NCBI GenBank assembly: GCA_029215795.1
Contig: JARDYH010000002.1
Coordinates: forward strand, 110,482,501-110,546,500
Length of the DNA stretch: 64,000 bases
Reading direction: 5' to 3'
Source of the DNA: Anniella stebbinsi
Lineage: Eukaryota; Chordata; Lepidosauria; Squamata; Anniellidae
The translations under genes were made by a program, and so were the position numbers. The notes under the pieces are model-generated. The model worked only from the letters and a program-made list of their open reading frames with translations, was not told where the DNA came from and ran no database searches. Shown here one piece after another: positions 33,329 through 45,104 of this stretch. Within the stretch, counting starts at the first letter, position 1, and every line of letters begins with the position of its first letter.

Positions 33329-33507
33329 TAAACATAGGGATAGATTGTTGCTACTATTAAACAGATCTTTGGGGAATTATTCACCTGTTTACCTCACTAT
33401 TTACTTCATCTACTGAAGTGGTCATCCTCTATATTGATTTACAGTTTTCCCATCACCTAGTTTGCCACTTCGATTATAACTGACTCCAAATGAGGTTTAT
33501 TTATACT

Positions 33508-33637
33508 GGACTTTTCCAACCTGGGGCCGTCCAGTTGTTTGGGACCAACTCTCATCATTCCCAACCATTGGCATTCCAGCAGGGGCTGATGGGAGCTGTA
33601 ATCCAAAATATCTGGGCACCAAGGTTGGGAAGGTTGA
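33508..33637 (+). mobile_element. hAT foldback 'P', perfect duplication
   Basis: 130 bp containing CCAACCTGGGGCCGTCC, GGACCAACTCTCATCATTCC and CAGCAGGGGCTGATGGGAG. Flanked by TTTATACT on both sides (33500-33507 and 33638-33645). Confidence 0.85.
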
Positions 33638-33645
33638 TTTATACT

Positions 33646-34192
33646 GGGTCACACTGTTCTATAGTGATGGGCAAATAACTACTCAAAAAGTGTTTGTCTG
33701 TGATACGAACACAAGCAAAACCCACCACCATCACTATAATATCTTCTTGTTCAGTGAGTTATCATTTCTAAAGTGCCAAGAACTTGTAAAGCATTCTGTA
33801 TGGTTAAATCATTATGATTGATTCCTTTCCCTCTGCAGGTGTATGATTAGATAAAAGTGTGCCTATGTGTGTGCGTGTACACATGTAATTAGTCAGATAT
33901 TCTAGCAGATGGAAACCCCACAGTGCTTGTTGGTAGTGCAAAAATTGCAAATTGCAAAAGGCCTCATGAATGCTTTATGAAAAATGCAACACTATCTGCC
34001 AGCATATCTTGACAAAGCATGACATCTGCTATCTTCACTCTAGGCGGGAAAGCCCAGGCAGTCTATGCACCAGTCACAAACCCATTCTCTATCTTTCTGT
34101 TGATTGAAACAGCCACTACTAGGAGCCCTCACCCCTAGAGCTATAGCATTGGCATAAGAAGCTATCAGTGCATCCTCCAAGGAATAGATATC
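33646..34192. other. Unassigned sequence
   Basis: Nothing recognised between the two P foldbacks. Confidence 0.4.
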
Positions 34193-34200
34193 TTCTAAGG

Positions 34201-34320
34201 CAGCCTTCCTCAACCTAGTGCCTTACAGATGCTTTGGACTACAACTCCCAGGATTCCTATCTGAAGCTGATGGGAGTCGAAGTCCAAAGCATCTGGAGGG
34301 CACCGTGTTGGGGAAGACTG
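34201..34320 (+). mobile_element. hAT foldback 'P', 120 bp
   Basis: CAGCCTTCCTCAACCTAGTG at the left, complementary CACCGTGTTGGGGAAGACTG at the right. Flanked by TTCTAAGG (34193-34200) and TTCTAGGG (34321-34328), 7/8. Arms contain GGACTACAACTCCCAGG and the complement. Confidence 0.85.
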
Positions 34321-34553
34321 TTCTAGGGGATTGTTTCCCTCTTACTCAGAGTGACATATCCTTCCTTGAGACCTTCGTTCTCTTTGGCAGTAGAGAAGCA
34401 ATTGCCCTGGAAGCAGGACACTGTTCTAACATACCCCAAAACTTCATCCACAAATCTCCCTGAGCTTTTACAGGTCAGCTACTTTGGCCTCAAGTGAACA
34501 AACTTGTTCCCTGAGAGCCAGGGGCTCATTGCAGTGGGTAGTGCACACTCATA

Positions 34554-34780
34554 GGCTGAATTCGGACGACACAATAAGCAACTGGGGTGGGGGAAACAAT
34601 CGTCAGTTGTATTGACTATCGTGTCGTCCAAATGCTGCCATAGTCAACTCAGCGCTGATCCTAATCCACACCACAGTTGATTATTTATTACCATGTTGTG
34701 TGGGGAGTACCCCCTAGATGAACAACTGTAAAGTTGATGATTACCCCACCATTGACTATCGTGTTGTCCAAATTCAGCCA
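34554..34780 (+). mobile_element. 227-bp palindromic MITE 'M'
   Basis: Left end GGCTGAATTCGGACGACAC; right end in reverse GGCTGAATTTGGACAACAC. Inner strings ATTGACTATCGTGT occur in both orientations. A 3' half with TCCTAATCCACACCACAGTT and TGTTGTGTGGGGAG recurs at 44400-44542. Flanks ATA/AGC give no clear duplication. Confidence 0.7.
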
Positions 34781-35139
34781 GCAGGCTGATAGACATACAT
34801 GTGATGTTATATAGCAAGGCACTATATAACCCCCTCACCCCTCTGGACTTCTGTCATCATTCCTGATTTTTTATTGTTGGGCTTGTTCGCGTTGAAAACA
34901 GATTTGTACGATCAAAAAAGGGGAAGGGTTTGATTGCCTTGGCCTTCTCCCCCAGTTTCTATAGTCAAACAGGTGCTTAACTTGCCTGTCTGCTTAACCA
35001 TTTATTTTTTGACACTTTGTAATTGCTACAGAGACATTTCATCATCCTTGTGCTCTCAGAGCTGGACTACCTCACAAGGTTTATATTCCTGGCTAGCTCC
35101 CCCTAACATCTGTGGCAACCAATTAGATTAGGAAGGAGA

Positions 35140-35173
<34 letters not shown>

Positions 35174-35869
35174 GAATCAGTGTATGGATCAACCACTGGG
35201 ATGCACCAGACTAAAGTGGTGAAAATTGAAGGGAGTTTGGTCCATTGAGCCCCATGGGAATGGTGATTCTTATCTGGTGTGTGGACAATGAGTGGTGATT
35301 AAGGAAAGAATCTGGGCAGAATGCACTCATCAGGGAAGGCAAGGGTCTGACTCAAACCTGCCTCGGTGTGCACTTTCTTAAACCAGCACTCTAGGGTTTA
35401 AAACTGAACTTAAAGCTGAACTTTTAAATTGAAATGAGGTCTACGCCTACACCAAGCTCTTTCCCTCAAGATTGAAAGCCTTGTGTTCAGGCCAGAATCT
35501 GACAACTCTAATCTTGGAAAGTGACTACAGGAGCAGTGAGATGGGACCAGACCTCTTATCCTCTGGTTAGCGCAATGCAGACAAGCTATTTCGAAATGGC
35601 TAACAGAGAAGAATTTTATATCTCAGGACCTGCATATCTCAGTGCCTCTCACTGTATAGACACCCCAATACCACTTATTAAGATTTGAGGGCCCTGTTCA
35701 AGTTTCCTATGATTTAGGAAATGAAATTGACAGTGGGAAGGAAGAGGGCCTTTTTGTTGTCCAGAAACCGTGAATTAAAGTCTTCAAAGAGGAACGTTGG
35801 TACTAATATTTTGATGGGGTGGGTGAGAGGGAAGAGCCAACATTTTAAGGCTATATTTGGTAGTTAAGC
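34781..35869. other. Unassigned, with a (TA)n run
   Basis: Contains an alternating CATA/TA tract at 35141-35173. Nothing else recognised. Confidence 0.4.
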
Positions 35870-36080
35870 TGTTCCTGATATCTAGAGTGGATTTAAGTAT
35901 GGTTAGCTTAAGCCTGTTGCCCAGATGGCTGAAGCATGCTGAAATATGTGGTGGATTGTGGTTGTAATTTTTGTTCTGCATTTTTATTTGTTATTTTTGA
36001 ATTGTTGTCTCTATGTGATTGTATTGCACGGCTCTCTATATTATATGGATGAGGTGGGATAAAAATGAAATACAGTGCTC
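35870..36080 (+). mobile_element. Possible L2-like 3' tail
   Basis: GTGATTGTATTGCACGGCTC and GATGAGGTGGGATAAAAATG at the end resemble LINE L2 3' tails. Weak and degraded. Confidence 0.3.
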
Positions 36081-37974
36081 TTTTCAAAAGGAGAAATAAT
36101 TGGAGGTTAAGAAAGACGCTAAGAAAGTCTCAGTAGTCTTCTAGCCCCCATGGTTACACATTCTGGAAACATAAGCCCCATAATGTCTAAAAACCAATAA
36201 GACAAATGAAAAAAAAGTTGATACTTTAAAATTGAGTGAGGCAGGACATTATTCAGAATTTTGGAATAGGTTTGCTTGGCAGTATCTCTCCAAACAGACT
36301 GTGAGTTTTTTTATGCAGGCAATCTCAAGTCTCCAAAACTGGATGTTGTACAATAATTAGCTGGGAGTAAGCTGGATTTATTCAAAGGCAAATACTAAGC
36401 TTGGCAGAGCTGTCTGAAATGTCAATGGGCAAGGCAATGGATTTTCCAAAAGTTGTATCATTTATTGCTTTCTTTTCATGGTGGGTTAAATATTGACCAA
36501 TGTTAATAGTTCTCCTTTTTGAGACATCACATTTGCCAAAAAGCATAGTTAAAGATGGACATACTTTATAACTGATAGATTCCTGTAACATAGTTATAAT
36601 TCTACAGCAACAAAGTTTAATGTAGGAGAGGATGCAGAACTTACGACACACCAATCATGATCCACCAAACTAAAGCCATCTACCAGCCATCTATTGTGGC
36701 CTGCCAGATAGTGCCATCATCAGGAATCAGCATCTTTGAGCAGTTGCTAAGACCCCAGAAGCACAAACTTCCTACTTCTTCCCTGTCACTGGTACTGCTG
36801 GCTGCTGCTGCTGCTGCCGCCTACTCAGGTAGGTGAGCAATGATATCTTTGATGAGGAGCAGATACCACTGCTCACTTGTCTCCCTCCAGGAGCAAGGAG
36901 AATTGCTCCTCCCTCTTGCCACTGTCTACCTACTTGCTCATCCATTGGCTCTCTAAGCAAGGGAGTGACAGCAATGAGATGGAGGAGATGCCACCTGCTT
37001 ACTTGCTTGTCCACCAGCTTCTGGGTGAGTTGGCAGCATCAAAGTAAGGCCACTGGAGGGGAGTGAGCCAATGCAAGTCATCTATGATGTCTTGGCAAAG
37101 ACACCCCAGAAACTCTTCCACATGTTTGACAGCCCCACTGTCTTTACAGTCCAGCACAGGCAGAAAAACCAGGATGTTTATTGAGCCATGGTGGGTTGCC
37201 ATATAGAACTGGTGGGTTGTATTCTGCTTGGCAGGTCATAATTTAACTCAAGTGTGCACAAGACAGGCTTAACTGAACTTCCTAAATGTTGTTGCTCATA
37301 GCCCAAGCAGTTCAAAACCTCAGCAGCTGCATTCCACTGTTTTGTCTTTACATCTCATAGCCTAAGCAGCTTAACCATTGGAGGGATCACACAGTCAATT
37401 ACTAATTTATACTGAACAAAGTCAACAATACTCTTCCATTGACATAGTTCATCCCCACAATACTTCATACCACCACCACCTGCTACTACTCATAAAAAAT
37501 GTCAGAAGGTCCATGGTCTTCTGAGACAGGAATAACTTTCCACTGGATGATATCTCATGCCAGTTCACCTTGTACATTGAACAACTGCTTTTTACTAAAT
37601 AGCAGGGCTTTGGTATTTTTTGATAGAATTACAGTGACTACTAAATTGTAATCTTAAATTAATATCATGGCATCTCAAGGAAATTGACTTTAGGCTACAA
37701 ACGATAACAGCTTTAAAAATCCCATCACTCCTAATTTTATATAGATCTACATGAGTTTGCCAAGTAGTGGATGAAAAATGACCATCCTTGTACTCTTTGG
37801 TGTCTCCCAAATGGAAGCCACCTTAACCAATAAGCATCATTCCCACAATTTATCTAGCTACGGCACTATTTCCACTTCAAACTGGTGAATGAGAAGACAT
37901 ATAAGCCTCCCAGCAAAGGCAGCAATGTGAATGCTGTTCCTTTTTATGCAAAACAACGAAGACAGCAATGAAGA
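36081..37974. other. Unassigned sequence
   Basis: Includes a short (GCT)n at about 36798-36815 and a GC-richer patch at 36700-37200 in which phrases such as CTTGCTTGTCCACCAGCT and TACTTGCTCATCCATTGGCT are similar, suggesting internal repetition. No exon or known family recognised. Confidence 0.35.
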
Positions 37975-38690
37975 GATGGACACCAAATTAGAATTAAACA
38001 GGTCACTCTTTATTAAATGTAAGCATAACACTGCTTAACAACAAATAGACTAGTAAGAGTCCATTCTGAAATCCCTATGTCTGGGTGTGCTATCCTGGCT
38101 ATCCTGCTACAAGTGTTCTCCAAGCCTGGCCAAGGCTGACCTCTCTATGCATGTATGCAAAGTATCACACAAGAAGCAGACACCTGGCTCCCTGCAACGC
38201 TTGTCCACCTAGGCGGAGATCATAGACCTCCTAGCTTGATGTCTGTTGAATTTGGATTCCCCTCCCCTAAAGTTTATACTCAAATAACTCATAATTGTTC
38301 CACCCGCTTGATCGATACGCACCCATGCCAAGATGCCACCTGGACAATTTCTGCATGCACCTGCTGGCAAGCTCATTCAGTTCCCTCTGGGCCCCTTGCA
38401 CCCACACCCTGCAAAGGATAATTTCAACCCAGGCCACCGCACCTTAGAAAAAAGCCCCTGAATATCTTTTAATTCTCCAGCAAGCTCCACCCCCAACGTT
38501 TTCTCCAAATCATTTTCTACTAGACAAATAACAATATGTGGGTGATGGTCCATTTTTGCAAGCTTGATTGGAGAGGCAGCGAGGTGCCCCACTGTTTGCC
38601 AGAGTAACCAAACCACTGAAGCCTTGTATATGAATAAACTGTACATTATATCTCGGCCTTCTTTTGCACTTTTGCACACACATCATTTTT
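37975..38690 (-). mobile_element. Retroelement relic with SGNH-like ORF
   Basis: On the minus strand an open frame of 100 codons (38679-38377) includes HHPHIVICLVENDLEK and ELKDIQGLFSKV. This matches the pattern of the block around the GxND motif of SGNH-hydrolase-like proteins carried by tyrosine-recombinase (DIRS/Ngaro-like) retroelements in amphibians and reptiles; here the expected G of GxND is V/E. Further 3' on the same strand comes AATAAAGAGTGACCTGTTTA (about 38000-38020), which looks like the polyadenylation end of such elements. No recombinase or RT is left. Assignment is from memory of the family pattern. Confidence 0.4.
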
Positions 38691-39067
38691 TGTGGGAGGT
38701 GAGCAACACATTTGCACCTAGGATCGCTGGAAGATCCATCACACTTTTAAAATATGTTAGTTATGCATTGCTCGAAAACCAGCTTTGACTGCATGCCAGT
38801 TTGGTCTCATCATGTTAAAAACAAGTATTACTGGTGTTGACAGTCTGGCTGTGTGAGCAGCATCAATAAACGACAGCATTTCAGACATGTTGACATAGCT
38901 TCCTGAGCCACGTTAAAAGATATTACTATTTAACCTGCTGAGCAATGCTACAAGTCATACAATGCAGTAATGCACAGGTATGATAGCAACTATTGCTGGC
39001 AAACGGCTGAGAATAACACTGTACAGACAGTGTTGTTTCACCGAAGGCGGTCCTAGGTTGTCATCGC
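38691..39067. other. Unassigned sequence
   Basis: Nothing recognised. Confidence 0.4.
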
Positions 39068-39350
39068 TAGGGATGCTTGAGAAATTTGATCTTTGTGAAT
39101 TATGATGTGAACTGACCTGATCCAGACTTCCCAGACTAATGTGCAGATCAGAACCTAATTATCCTTCAGATTTTACACCTCTCTGAATTTTGCAGCGCAG
39201 TGTTTGGCTAATGATTGTACTAAAACACACTTTAAAATGTGTGCTTTGGGATAAAATGCTTTTAGAAATGTGTATTTCAAGTTAAAATGCACCTATAAAT
39301 GCATAATTAAATACAAATTTCCATGTGGATTTGATTATTCAGATTTGGTC
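39068..39350 (+). mobile_element. Possible hAT-like repeat 'Q', partial
   Basis: Starts TAGGGATGCTTGAGAAATTT, close to the end of the full Q copy (TAGGGATGCTGGAGAAATT in reverse at 18013). The right end is not found before the L2 fragment. Interior AATGTGTATTTCAAGTTAAA is repeat-like. Confidence 0.45.
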
Positions 39351-39369
39351 CTTTCATGTGGAAGTGGAT

Positions 39370-39713
39370 TTTCGGCAGGTTTTTTAAGACCTGCAATGAA
39401 GACGGCTGACCGACTCCCAATGGAAGTTCATTCCAGAGGTGTGGGGCATTATCAAAAAGGCTGTCTCCCTTGTACTCATCAGCCTAACTGCCCATGGCAG
39501 TGGGAAAGTGAAAGGGGGCCCTGTCAATGACTTTGGATTGCGGGCAGGCTGGTACAAGGGAAGGTGGTCCTTCAAGTAATGTGGGCCCAAAACATTTACG
39601 GTTTTAAAGGTTACAAAAAGCACTTTAAATTGGGCAGAGAAACACACTGGGAACCTGTCCAACTGGCACAGTGCTGATGTCACATGAGCCGACCATTCAG
39701 TCCACTGGGTCAC
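39370..39713 (-). mobile_element. L2 LINE ORF2 C-terminal fragment, reverse
   Basis: Minus-strand translation gives FSAQFKVLFVTFKTVNVLGP, HYLKDHLPLYQPAR and a run ending in the MNFHWES region. This is the region after the RT domain in L2 ('FRAQFKVLVLTFKALNGLGP..YL' type), also seen in the copies at 50390-50630 and 62705-62960. It encodes no RT motif. Ends abruptly where the J monomer begins. Confidence 0.75.
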
Positions 39714-39880
39714 TCGACCAGATACAGAAGAGGTCAGGGCTCCTGCAGCTTAACTGTTGTGATGAAGAGGGAATTTCACCAGGTGCTGCATGCATACAAA
39801 TGACACTTGCTGAAATTCCCTTTTCTATACAACTGTTAAACATACAGGAGCCCTGTCCTCCTTTTCATATGGTCACCCTA
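39714..39880 (+). mobile_element. hAT 'J' single unit (monomer)
   Basis: 167 bp. Left TCGACCAGATACAGAAGAGG, right in reverse TAGGGTGACCATATGAAAAG; then arms AACTGTTGTGATGAAGAGGG and its complement region. It is one half of the 320-bp copies, with ends at both sides, so it may be the unit from which the dimers formed. Flanking 8-mers do not match; it sits at the edge of the L2 fragment. Confidence 0.7.
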
Positions 39881-40673
39881 TCTAAATTAGGTTTCTTTAG
39901 TAGTGGCCTCACCATGGTTTCCTTTAATTTAGTGTGGACCACCCGTTCCTCAAAGAAGCATTAATCACCTCTGTTACCTATATATAGTGCTCAGGCCGAT
40001 CTGATTTCACAAGCAAGGAAGGGCAAGGTTCTGGAGAACAACTGGTAGGCCTCAGTCTTCCTCATAATTTGTCAGGTTCTCAGGTTGTACAATCTGAAAG
40101 AAGTCCATAATAATATGACTAGACAGCACTACATCCATCTCTGAGTTTGTTAAAACAGAGCACTTATTCATAGTTGTACCCTGTTCACAGCACTGTATCC
40201 TACAGACATTGTAGTCATCAAACATCTGTTCTCTTGTAATCACAGTTGACTTCACCAGGGATTTGCACTAAAGGAATTATCTGATGCCTGGATGTGAAGA
40301 AAGGGGTGGGTGGAGGGAACTTGTCTAACTTCTCTTTTGGCATGGATTAAAGGAAAACTGGTGCTCTCTTGATGGTAGTTTTCTTAGCTACTTGGAACAT
40401 TGTTCAAACAGCCTTTGGCCTTATAACTTGTAGCTCTAATCACACAGAAAAAAAGCAGTGCTTCTGAAATATTGGATTAACCATTATTTCATTTTTAGCA
40501 TGCTGTGAAAAATATATCTGGAGTGTGTCATTAACAATCCCTTAGCATAAATGGTTATACATATATGAAGGGTATTATGTTCAGTATTGCATAGCTTGAT
40601 GTGGCATACAACTGAGAAAATGTTGGTGGTTTAATGCAATATGGGTTTTTCAAAATAAAATCCATACTACAAA

Positions 40674-40674
<1 letters not shown>
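39881..40674. other. Unassigned sequence
   Basis: Nothing recognised. Confidence 0.4.

Positions 40675-40708
<34 letters not shown>
40675..40708 (+). repeat. (AT)n microsatellite
   Basis: About 17 AT units ending in TTTAAATACG. Confidence 0.95.
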
Positions 40709-40711
<3 letters not shown>

Positions 40712-40756
40712 AATACGCTCATAGCTAAAAACAGGATTGATTAAATCACACTGTTC

Positions 40757-40860
40757 CAGCTGTGCTCACAGGGTTATAGCCAATGTTGTCCCATTCATTT
40801 CATTGGGTCTACTCTAAGTAGAACTTTCTGTCCATTAAGTGTGAACAGAGTTGCAGCCTC
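40757..40860. repeat. Foldback repeat of type 'S/L'
   Basis: GGGTTATAGCCAATGTTGTC, CCATTCATTTCATTGGGTC, TACTCTAAGTAGAACTTTC: same layout as 56822-56890 and the S element at 27603. Degraded. Confidence 0.45.
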
Positions 40861-40959
40861 ATGATAATTTTTTTCATAGTTGAGCAGATATATATTTTTT
40901 CTGAAACTAAGTGTTATGAACAGTTGCATAATTGTTGAACAAAAGAGAAGTGCAGTCCT

Positions 40960-41815
40960 CTCTACATCAGTCATGTTTCAAGAAACATCAATGAAAATAG
41001 CCCAGAAATGGTATCTCACCCCTTTGAGGATTTCTTACATGTCCAGGAACAGTTCTTCCAAATGCTGGTGGAGATGTGATATAGTGGGGTCTTTCCCACA
41101 TATGCGGTGGGATTGCAAAAAGGTCTCCGATTTTTGGGATCAGTTTTTTTTTTTGAATTTTCAAACATAATAGGAACAACTATAACTAAATCTCCAGAAC
41201 TGGCACTTCTAAACTTATTCCATGGACAACATAAAGAACTATTACATAAGAAACTGGTGGGATACCTATTAATAGCAGCATGAGTGCTTGTTGCCAGGTA
41301 CTGGAAAGATCTACAAGGAATCTCAATAACTAAATGGCATAATAAAGTATGGGAAGTAGCGCTGACAGAAAAATTGACTCAAAAGCTACATATAGCAAAA
41401 GGACAAAAAAAATCAGATATATTTGCTGCTGAGAGGGGGACTTTTATTACATACATGAATAAAGATAGTAATATGCATTTAGTCCCAAAAGCCTTAAGAT
41501 ATAATCATTCCTTTAAATACAATATCCATGTTTATATTTGCATTTGTAATATCTCCTTAAGATTTTTATTTTATCTTTCATGACCATATTCTGTACTGAA
41601 TCTCCCATATGTTGTTTGAATTATTGTGGAATATTATTTTCTTTATTTTTTCTTTCCCCCTTTTTCTTTTCTTTTTCCCCCCTCTCTTCTCGTTTTCTTT
41701 TGTCTTTTATTTTGTTTTGCGTGTGTCTGTTTTTGTTGCGGTTGTTGTTGTTTTTTGGGGGGTCGTTTTCATTGTATTTCATGTATATTATCAATAAAAT
41801 ATATTTTTTTAAAAA
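40960..41815 (+). mobile_element. L1 LINE ORF2 C-terminus and 3' end
   Basis: Translation KWYLTPLRISYMSR, then CWWRCDIVG and HMRWDCKK, then ARYWKDLQGISITKWHNKV matches the C-terminal part of L1 ORF2: RWYLTP, a C-x2-C...H-x4-C zinc-knuckle-like motif, and the K..W..I..W..K-W block. Here the CxxC has an extra W (41063-41077), a likely one-codon insertion. A frameshift occurs at the T tract around 41148 and a TGA at 41281. The 3' UTR is pyrimidine rich (41634-41760) and ends in AATAAAATATATTTTTTT. 5' truncated, inactive. Confidence 0.75.
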
Positions 41816-42141
41816 AGTGCAGTACAGGATACGAACATGGAACTTTCCCACCACAACCCTAGTTTGTTTCAGCAGCACTAATTTTAACAAGGAGCAACTA
41901 ATCATAAATCTACAGTAGACTAAAACCAATGCAGGGAGAAAGAAACGATCACTCCAGATGATCTGCAAGCCCAAGGCAATTTTATCCACTACCTTTCAGC
42001 AACCTTACCTAATCTGAATTGAGGTGTGATTTAAAAAAAAACAAAAATGCTCACAGTTTTACTCATAAAGAAATTAAATTTGTTTTCACATATCCTGGGA
42101 AAAAGAAAGATTCCACCATTTAACATGACATTACTCTTTAG
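41816..42141. other. Unassigned sequence
   Basis: Nothing recognised. Confidence 0.4.
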
Positions 42142-42420
42142 TAGGGTTGTGTGACATTGGGAATTCCATTCCATTTAAGCCCGTCGGGATTTTGCAGTAT
42201 TTCCATTCGAAAAAGCAAGGGTGGACTGTAGTAGATCCCCGCCCCCAGATTCTGGAAATGTTTAAAAAATGTGCATATTTTGTGATCCTGTGATTTGCAT
42301 TAATGAGGTAATGGGTGATGGTTGGTGTTTTTTTTTTTTAACATTATTTTCAGGTCTTTAAATTTGTGCAAATGAGATTTATTATTTATTTTTTAAAAGA
42401 AATTTTAGCTGGATGTTTAA
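42142..42420 (+). mobile_element. Possible hAT-like repeat 'Q', partial
   Basis: Starts TAGGGTTGTGTGACATTGG and has the A/T-rich TGTTTAAAAAATGTGCATAT interior seen in other Q-like stretches. Right end not identified. Confidence 0.35.
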
Positions 42421-42451
42421 ACTTGTCTAGTCTCTGGACCTCTGTCTAAAT

Positions 42452-42540
42452 CAGCCTTGCTCAACCAGGTGCCCTCCAAATGGGTTGGACCACAACTCCC
42501 AGCATCCCCCATATGAAGGGCAGTGGGTTGAGAAAGACTG
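42452..42540 (+). mobile_element. hAT foldback 'P', 89 bp
   Basis: CAGCCTTGCTCAACCAGGTG, CCACAACTCCCAGCATC, right end GGGTTGAGAAAGACTG. Perfect 8-bp duplication GTCTAAAT (42444-42451 and 42541-42548). The core is shorter than in the other copies. Confidence 0.85.
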
Positions 42541-42548
42541 GTCTAAAT

Positions 42549-43402
42549 AATCAAGTGGCTCCACCCTTCAATCCAAAGTATACAAAAATGGACCATCTCT
42601 GATTTAGACCAGAGTGGTATGGATGAGTCTTGGAAAGATATTGGAGATTTTGGAGCTGCTCCTAGAAAGTGGTTTAGGACGGGGGATGGGGGACACAGTT
42701 CTCGGAAGACCCGTTGTAAATAGCTTTCTGGGTTGGCAACTGTGAAGTGGAGTTTCCAGCTGCTGTTCCAAAGATCAGCAGTTTCACTCATATAATTTGC
42801 TCTGTTGCTCCTGCGAATGCTTGGGCAATGCTTTGAATACTTTATCACTCTCAATGACTGCGTGCAGTAAATGTTTTATGTGCAGGGGCATTCCTCTAAA
42901 ACACAGCCTGAAAAGAAGAAGAAAAAGCAAGCCAGCAATTACTGGAGCTGTCATTTTTAAGTTATTAGGGCCAGCCTAGGGAGTAGAATAGATTCCTAAG
43001 AGTGAGCTGCAAAACTGCTGCTAGGACACTACATGGCATTCCTGTCAACGTGATGGTGAATAACATCCATTCGGTGATAGCAAATAAAAGGCCTGCAAGA
43101 TTTGCATGGTTGGGCTTTATGAGGGTGGAGGCTATATAATATTTACTGTGGGGAGGACAGCTAGTATAATCTCTTGTGAAGTTGCCCCACAATTCACAAG
43201 AACTATGAATTAAGCATGCCTCAGAGAGGTATAACCAGACCTGATCTTACCCCAAAGCCCACAAACCACTCACTCAGGAAGCAAGCATCTTCCTCATCAC
43301 TGACAAGGCTAGTTCAGTTTCCATTTTGTTCCAAGTTCTAGACTGAGGGTGAGTATTAGTGAGGCTGAAGTCCTACCAGCAAAGTGCACTGACAACTGTT
43401 GG
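42549..43402. other. Unassigned sequence
   Basis: Nothing recognised. Confidence 0.4.
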
Positions 43403-43600
43403 GGCCCATGATACATCTACACCAAACAGGATATAACACTATGAAAGTGGTATAAATGTGGTATATAGAATACGTCATGGGCCCCAACAGTTGGCAGTGC
43501 ACTTTAATACCACTGTAAAGCCGTAGTGTAGATCCTGCCTTTATATACCGCTTTCATACCACTTTCATAGTGCTAAATCCTGCTAGGTGTAGAACTGGCC
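43403..43600 (+). mobile_element. Palindromic DNA element 'E'
   Basis: 198 bp. Left GGCCCATGATACATCTACACC then AAACAGGATATAACACTATG; right in reverse GGCCAGTTCTACACCTAGC then AGGATTTAGCACTATGAAAG. Interior GTCATGGGCCCCAACAGTTG is shared with the A2 MITEs (GGGCCCCAACAGTT). TSD not clear. Confidence 0.6.
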
Positions 43601-43609
43601 TGAGACTGG

Positions 43610-43875
43610 GTTCGGACAATCATGGAGGGAAAATTAGCCACAGTGGCTTATTTTTCCTCTCTGCACATGCCAATGGTGAGCTGCTTAATTAGCATAAGAA
43701 TAATTACCATCACCAGGTGTGGGTTGTCATGACATTCGAACCCAACAAGCATGAGTGGCTTCCAAACCACCCTGAAGCCCTAGAATAAGCCATCAGTTCC
43801 TGGGTAGCTCACAACCAACATGTGCAGGGAGGAAAGATAAGTCACCATGGCTTATTGTCCCTCTATGATCCTGCA
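43610..43875 (+). mobile_element. Long inverted repeat 'T'
   Basis: About 265 bp. Left ATCATGGAGGGAAAATTAGC, CTCTCTGCACATGCCAATGG pair with right-arm text which in reverse reads ATCATAGAGGGACAATAAGC and CTCCCTGCACATGTTGG. A foldback with the outer start TGGGTTCGGACAA, similar to the 44031 element start TGGGTTCAAACAA. Confidence 0.6.
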
Positions 43876-44030
43876 AACCTGCTGAAAATAAATGGTTTAT
43901 TCCCTCTCTTCCCAGTTACTGATAGTATCCTCTGCTCTCCTGTAAGCCACATTTGCAATTCTCCTTTTCTTCCTTTGTCTTCTTCCCTTTGCTAGCTGAC
44001 AGTTATATGGCTTCTTATAACTGGGTTCAA

Positions 44031-44542
44031 ACAACATGCTAACCAACAGTAGTTTAAATAGTCAACGGTTGGTTATTTAATACACTGTGGGTTATCATGT
44101 TGTGAGGTAGGAGCTTTTGAACCAACAGTTGGTTACTTGACCGAAATAACCAACGTAAATAACCAACACTGTGCAGAGTTGGCTATTTGAACCACTGTTG
44201 GTTTTTGTGTTGTGCGGTGGTTAGTTCCTTGGCCACCATTTGTTATTTCATCAGCCACAGAGTTGCAAGGCAAGAGTGGTCAAAGCGGTGGCTTCCGCTC
44301 TCATCCAGCCAGCAGGTCAGATTTTCAGCAGCGACAGCTGATGGGATACTAGCAGGAAGTGCAGGAGAGATGGTGTGGGATGAATGAGTCAACTGTGCAC
44401 AGACTAATAGTCAACTCAACTCTGTTCCTAATCCACACCACAGTTGATTATTACCATGTTGTGTGGGGAGCACCCCCTAGTTAAACAACTGTTGAGTTTA
44501 TTATTATCCCATCATTGACTATCGAGTTGTCCAAACATAGCC
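44031..44542 (+). mobile_element. Foldback(s) related to MITE 'M'
   Basis: 44031-44217 is a foldback: ACAACATGCTAACCAACAGT at left pairs with right-arm text GTTGGTTTTTGTGTTGTG. 44390-44542 repeats the 3' half of M (TCCTAATCCACACCACAGTT, GTGTGGGGAGCACCCCC) and ends in the complement of GGCTATGTTTGGACAACTCG. Whether this is one composite element or two neighbours is open. Confidence 0.45.
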
Positions 44543-45104
44543 TATCTTTCCAGGCAGCTACAAATAAACGGAGGCAGGTCACCCTGTTCAAAATGAGATC
44601 TCCTCCTGTTCCCACTCACCACCACCCCACAAGTCCAATAAAAATATTGTTTTAAAAGTAAAGGAGCTGGCTTGTCTTTAACACCCAAAGACCCAAAGGG
44701 TATGTCAAAAATTCTGAGCTAAATACTTATCAGAATAGCAAAGTAATGGTGGTTTTTAAACTTGTTTTGGTGGTTGAAAAATGAAAAATGATGTACAAAT
44801 CATAAGGCAGCTGTGTATCCTTTGTGGTAAAAGAAAATGTACAGTTCTGCAACAAGAGGACCAAAATCAGATACCAAGAAAAAAACAAAATTGATTGCAT
44901 GTGTCAATTATGCAAATAGAGTGGATATATATTTTATTCATTTAAGCCTTGCCCCTCTATCTTTTGAGATTAGCAGGCATTGCGCATAATTCAAGCATAA
45001 CTTTAAGCTTTACACTGCAGCCATGAGGCCAGGAAGCTTGATGTTCTGGGGTTTGTTTTTTTAAAACATTTTTAAAAAGCAAAAGTAAGTTGAATTTTGC
45101 CCCC
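44543..45104. other. Unassigned sequence
   Basis: Nothing recognised. Confidence 0.4.

Noticed and set aside
36382..36654. 90-codon reverse open frame
   Set aside because: No domain, no splice context and ordinary AT-rich composition.
41580..41918. Phe-rich hydrophobic open frame resembling a membrane protein
   Set aside because: It is the pyrimidine-rich 3' UTR of the L1 copy read as protein.
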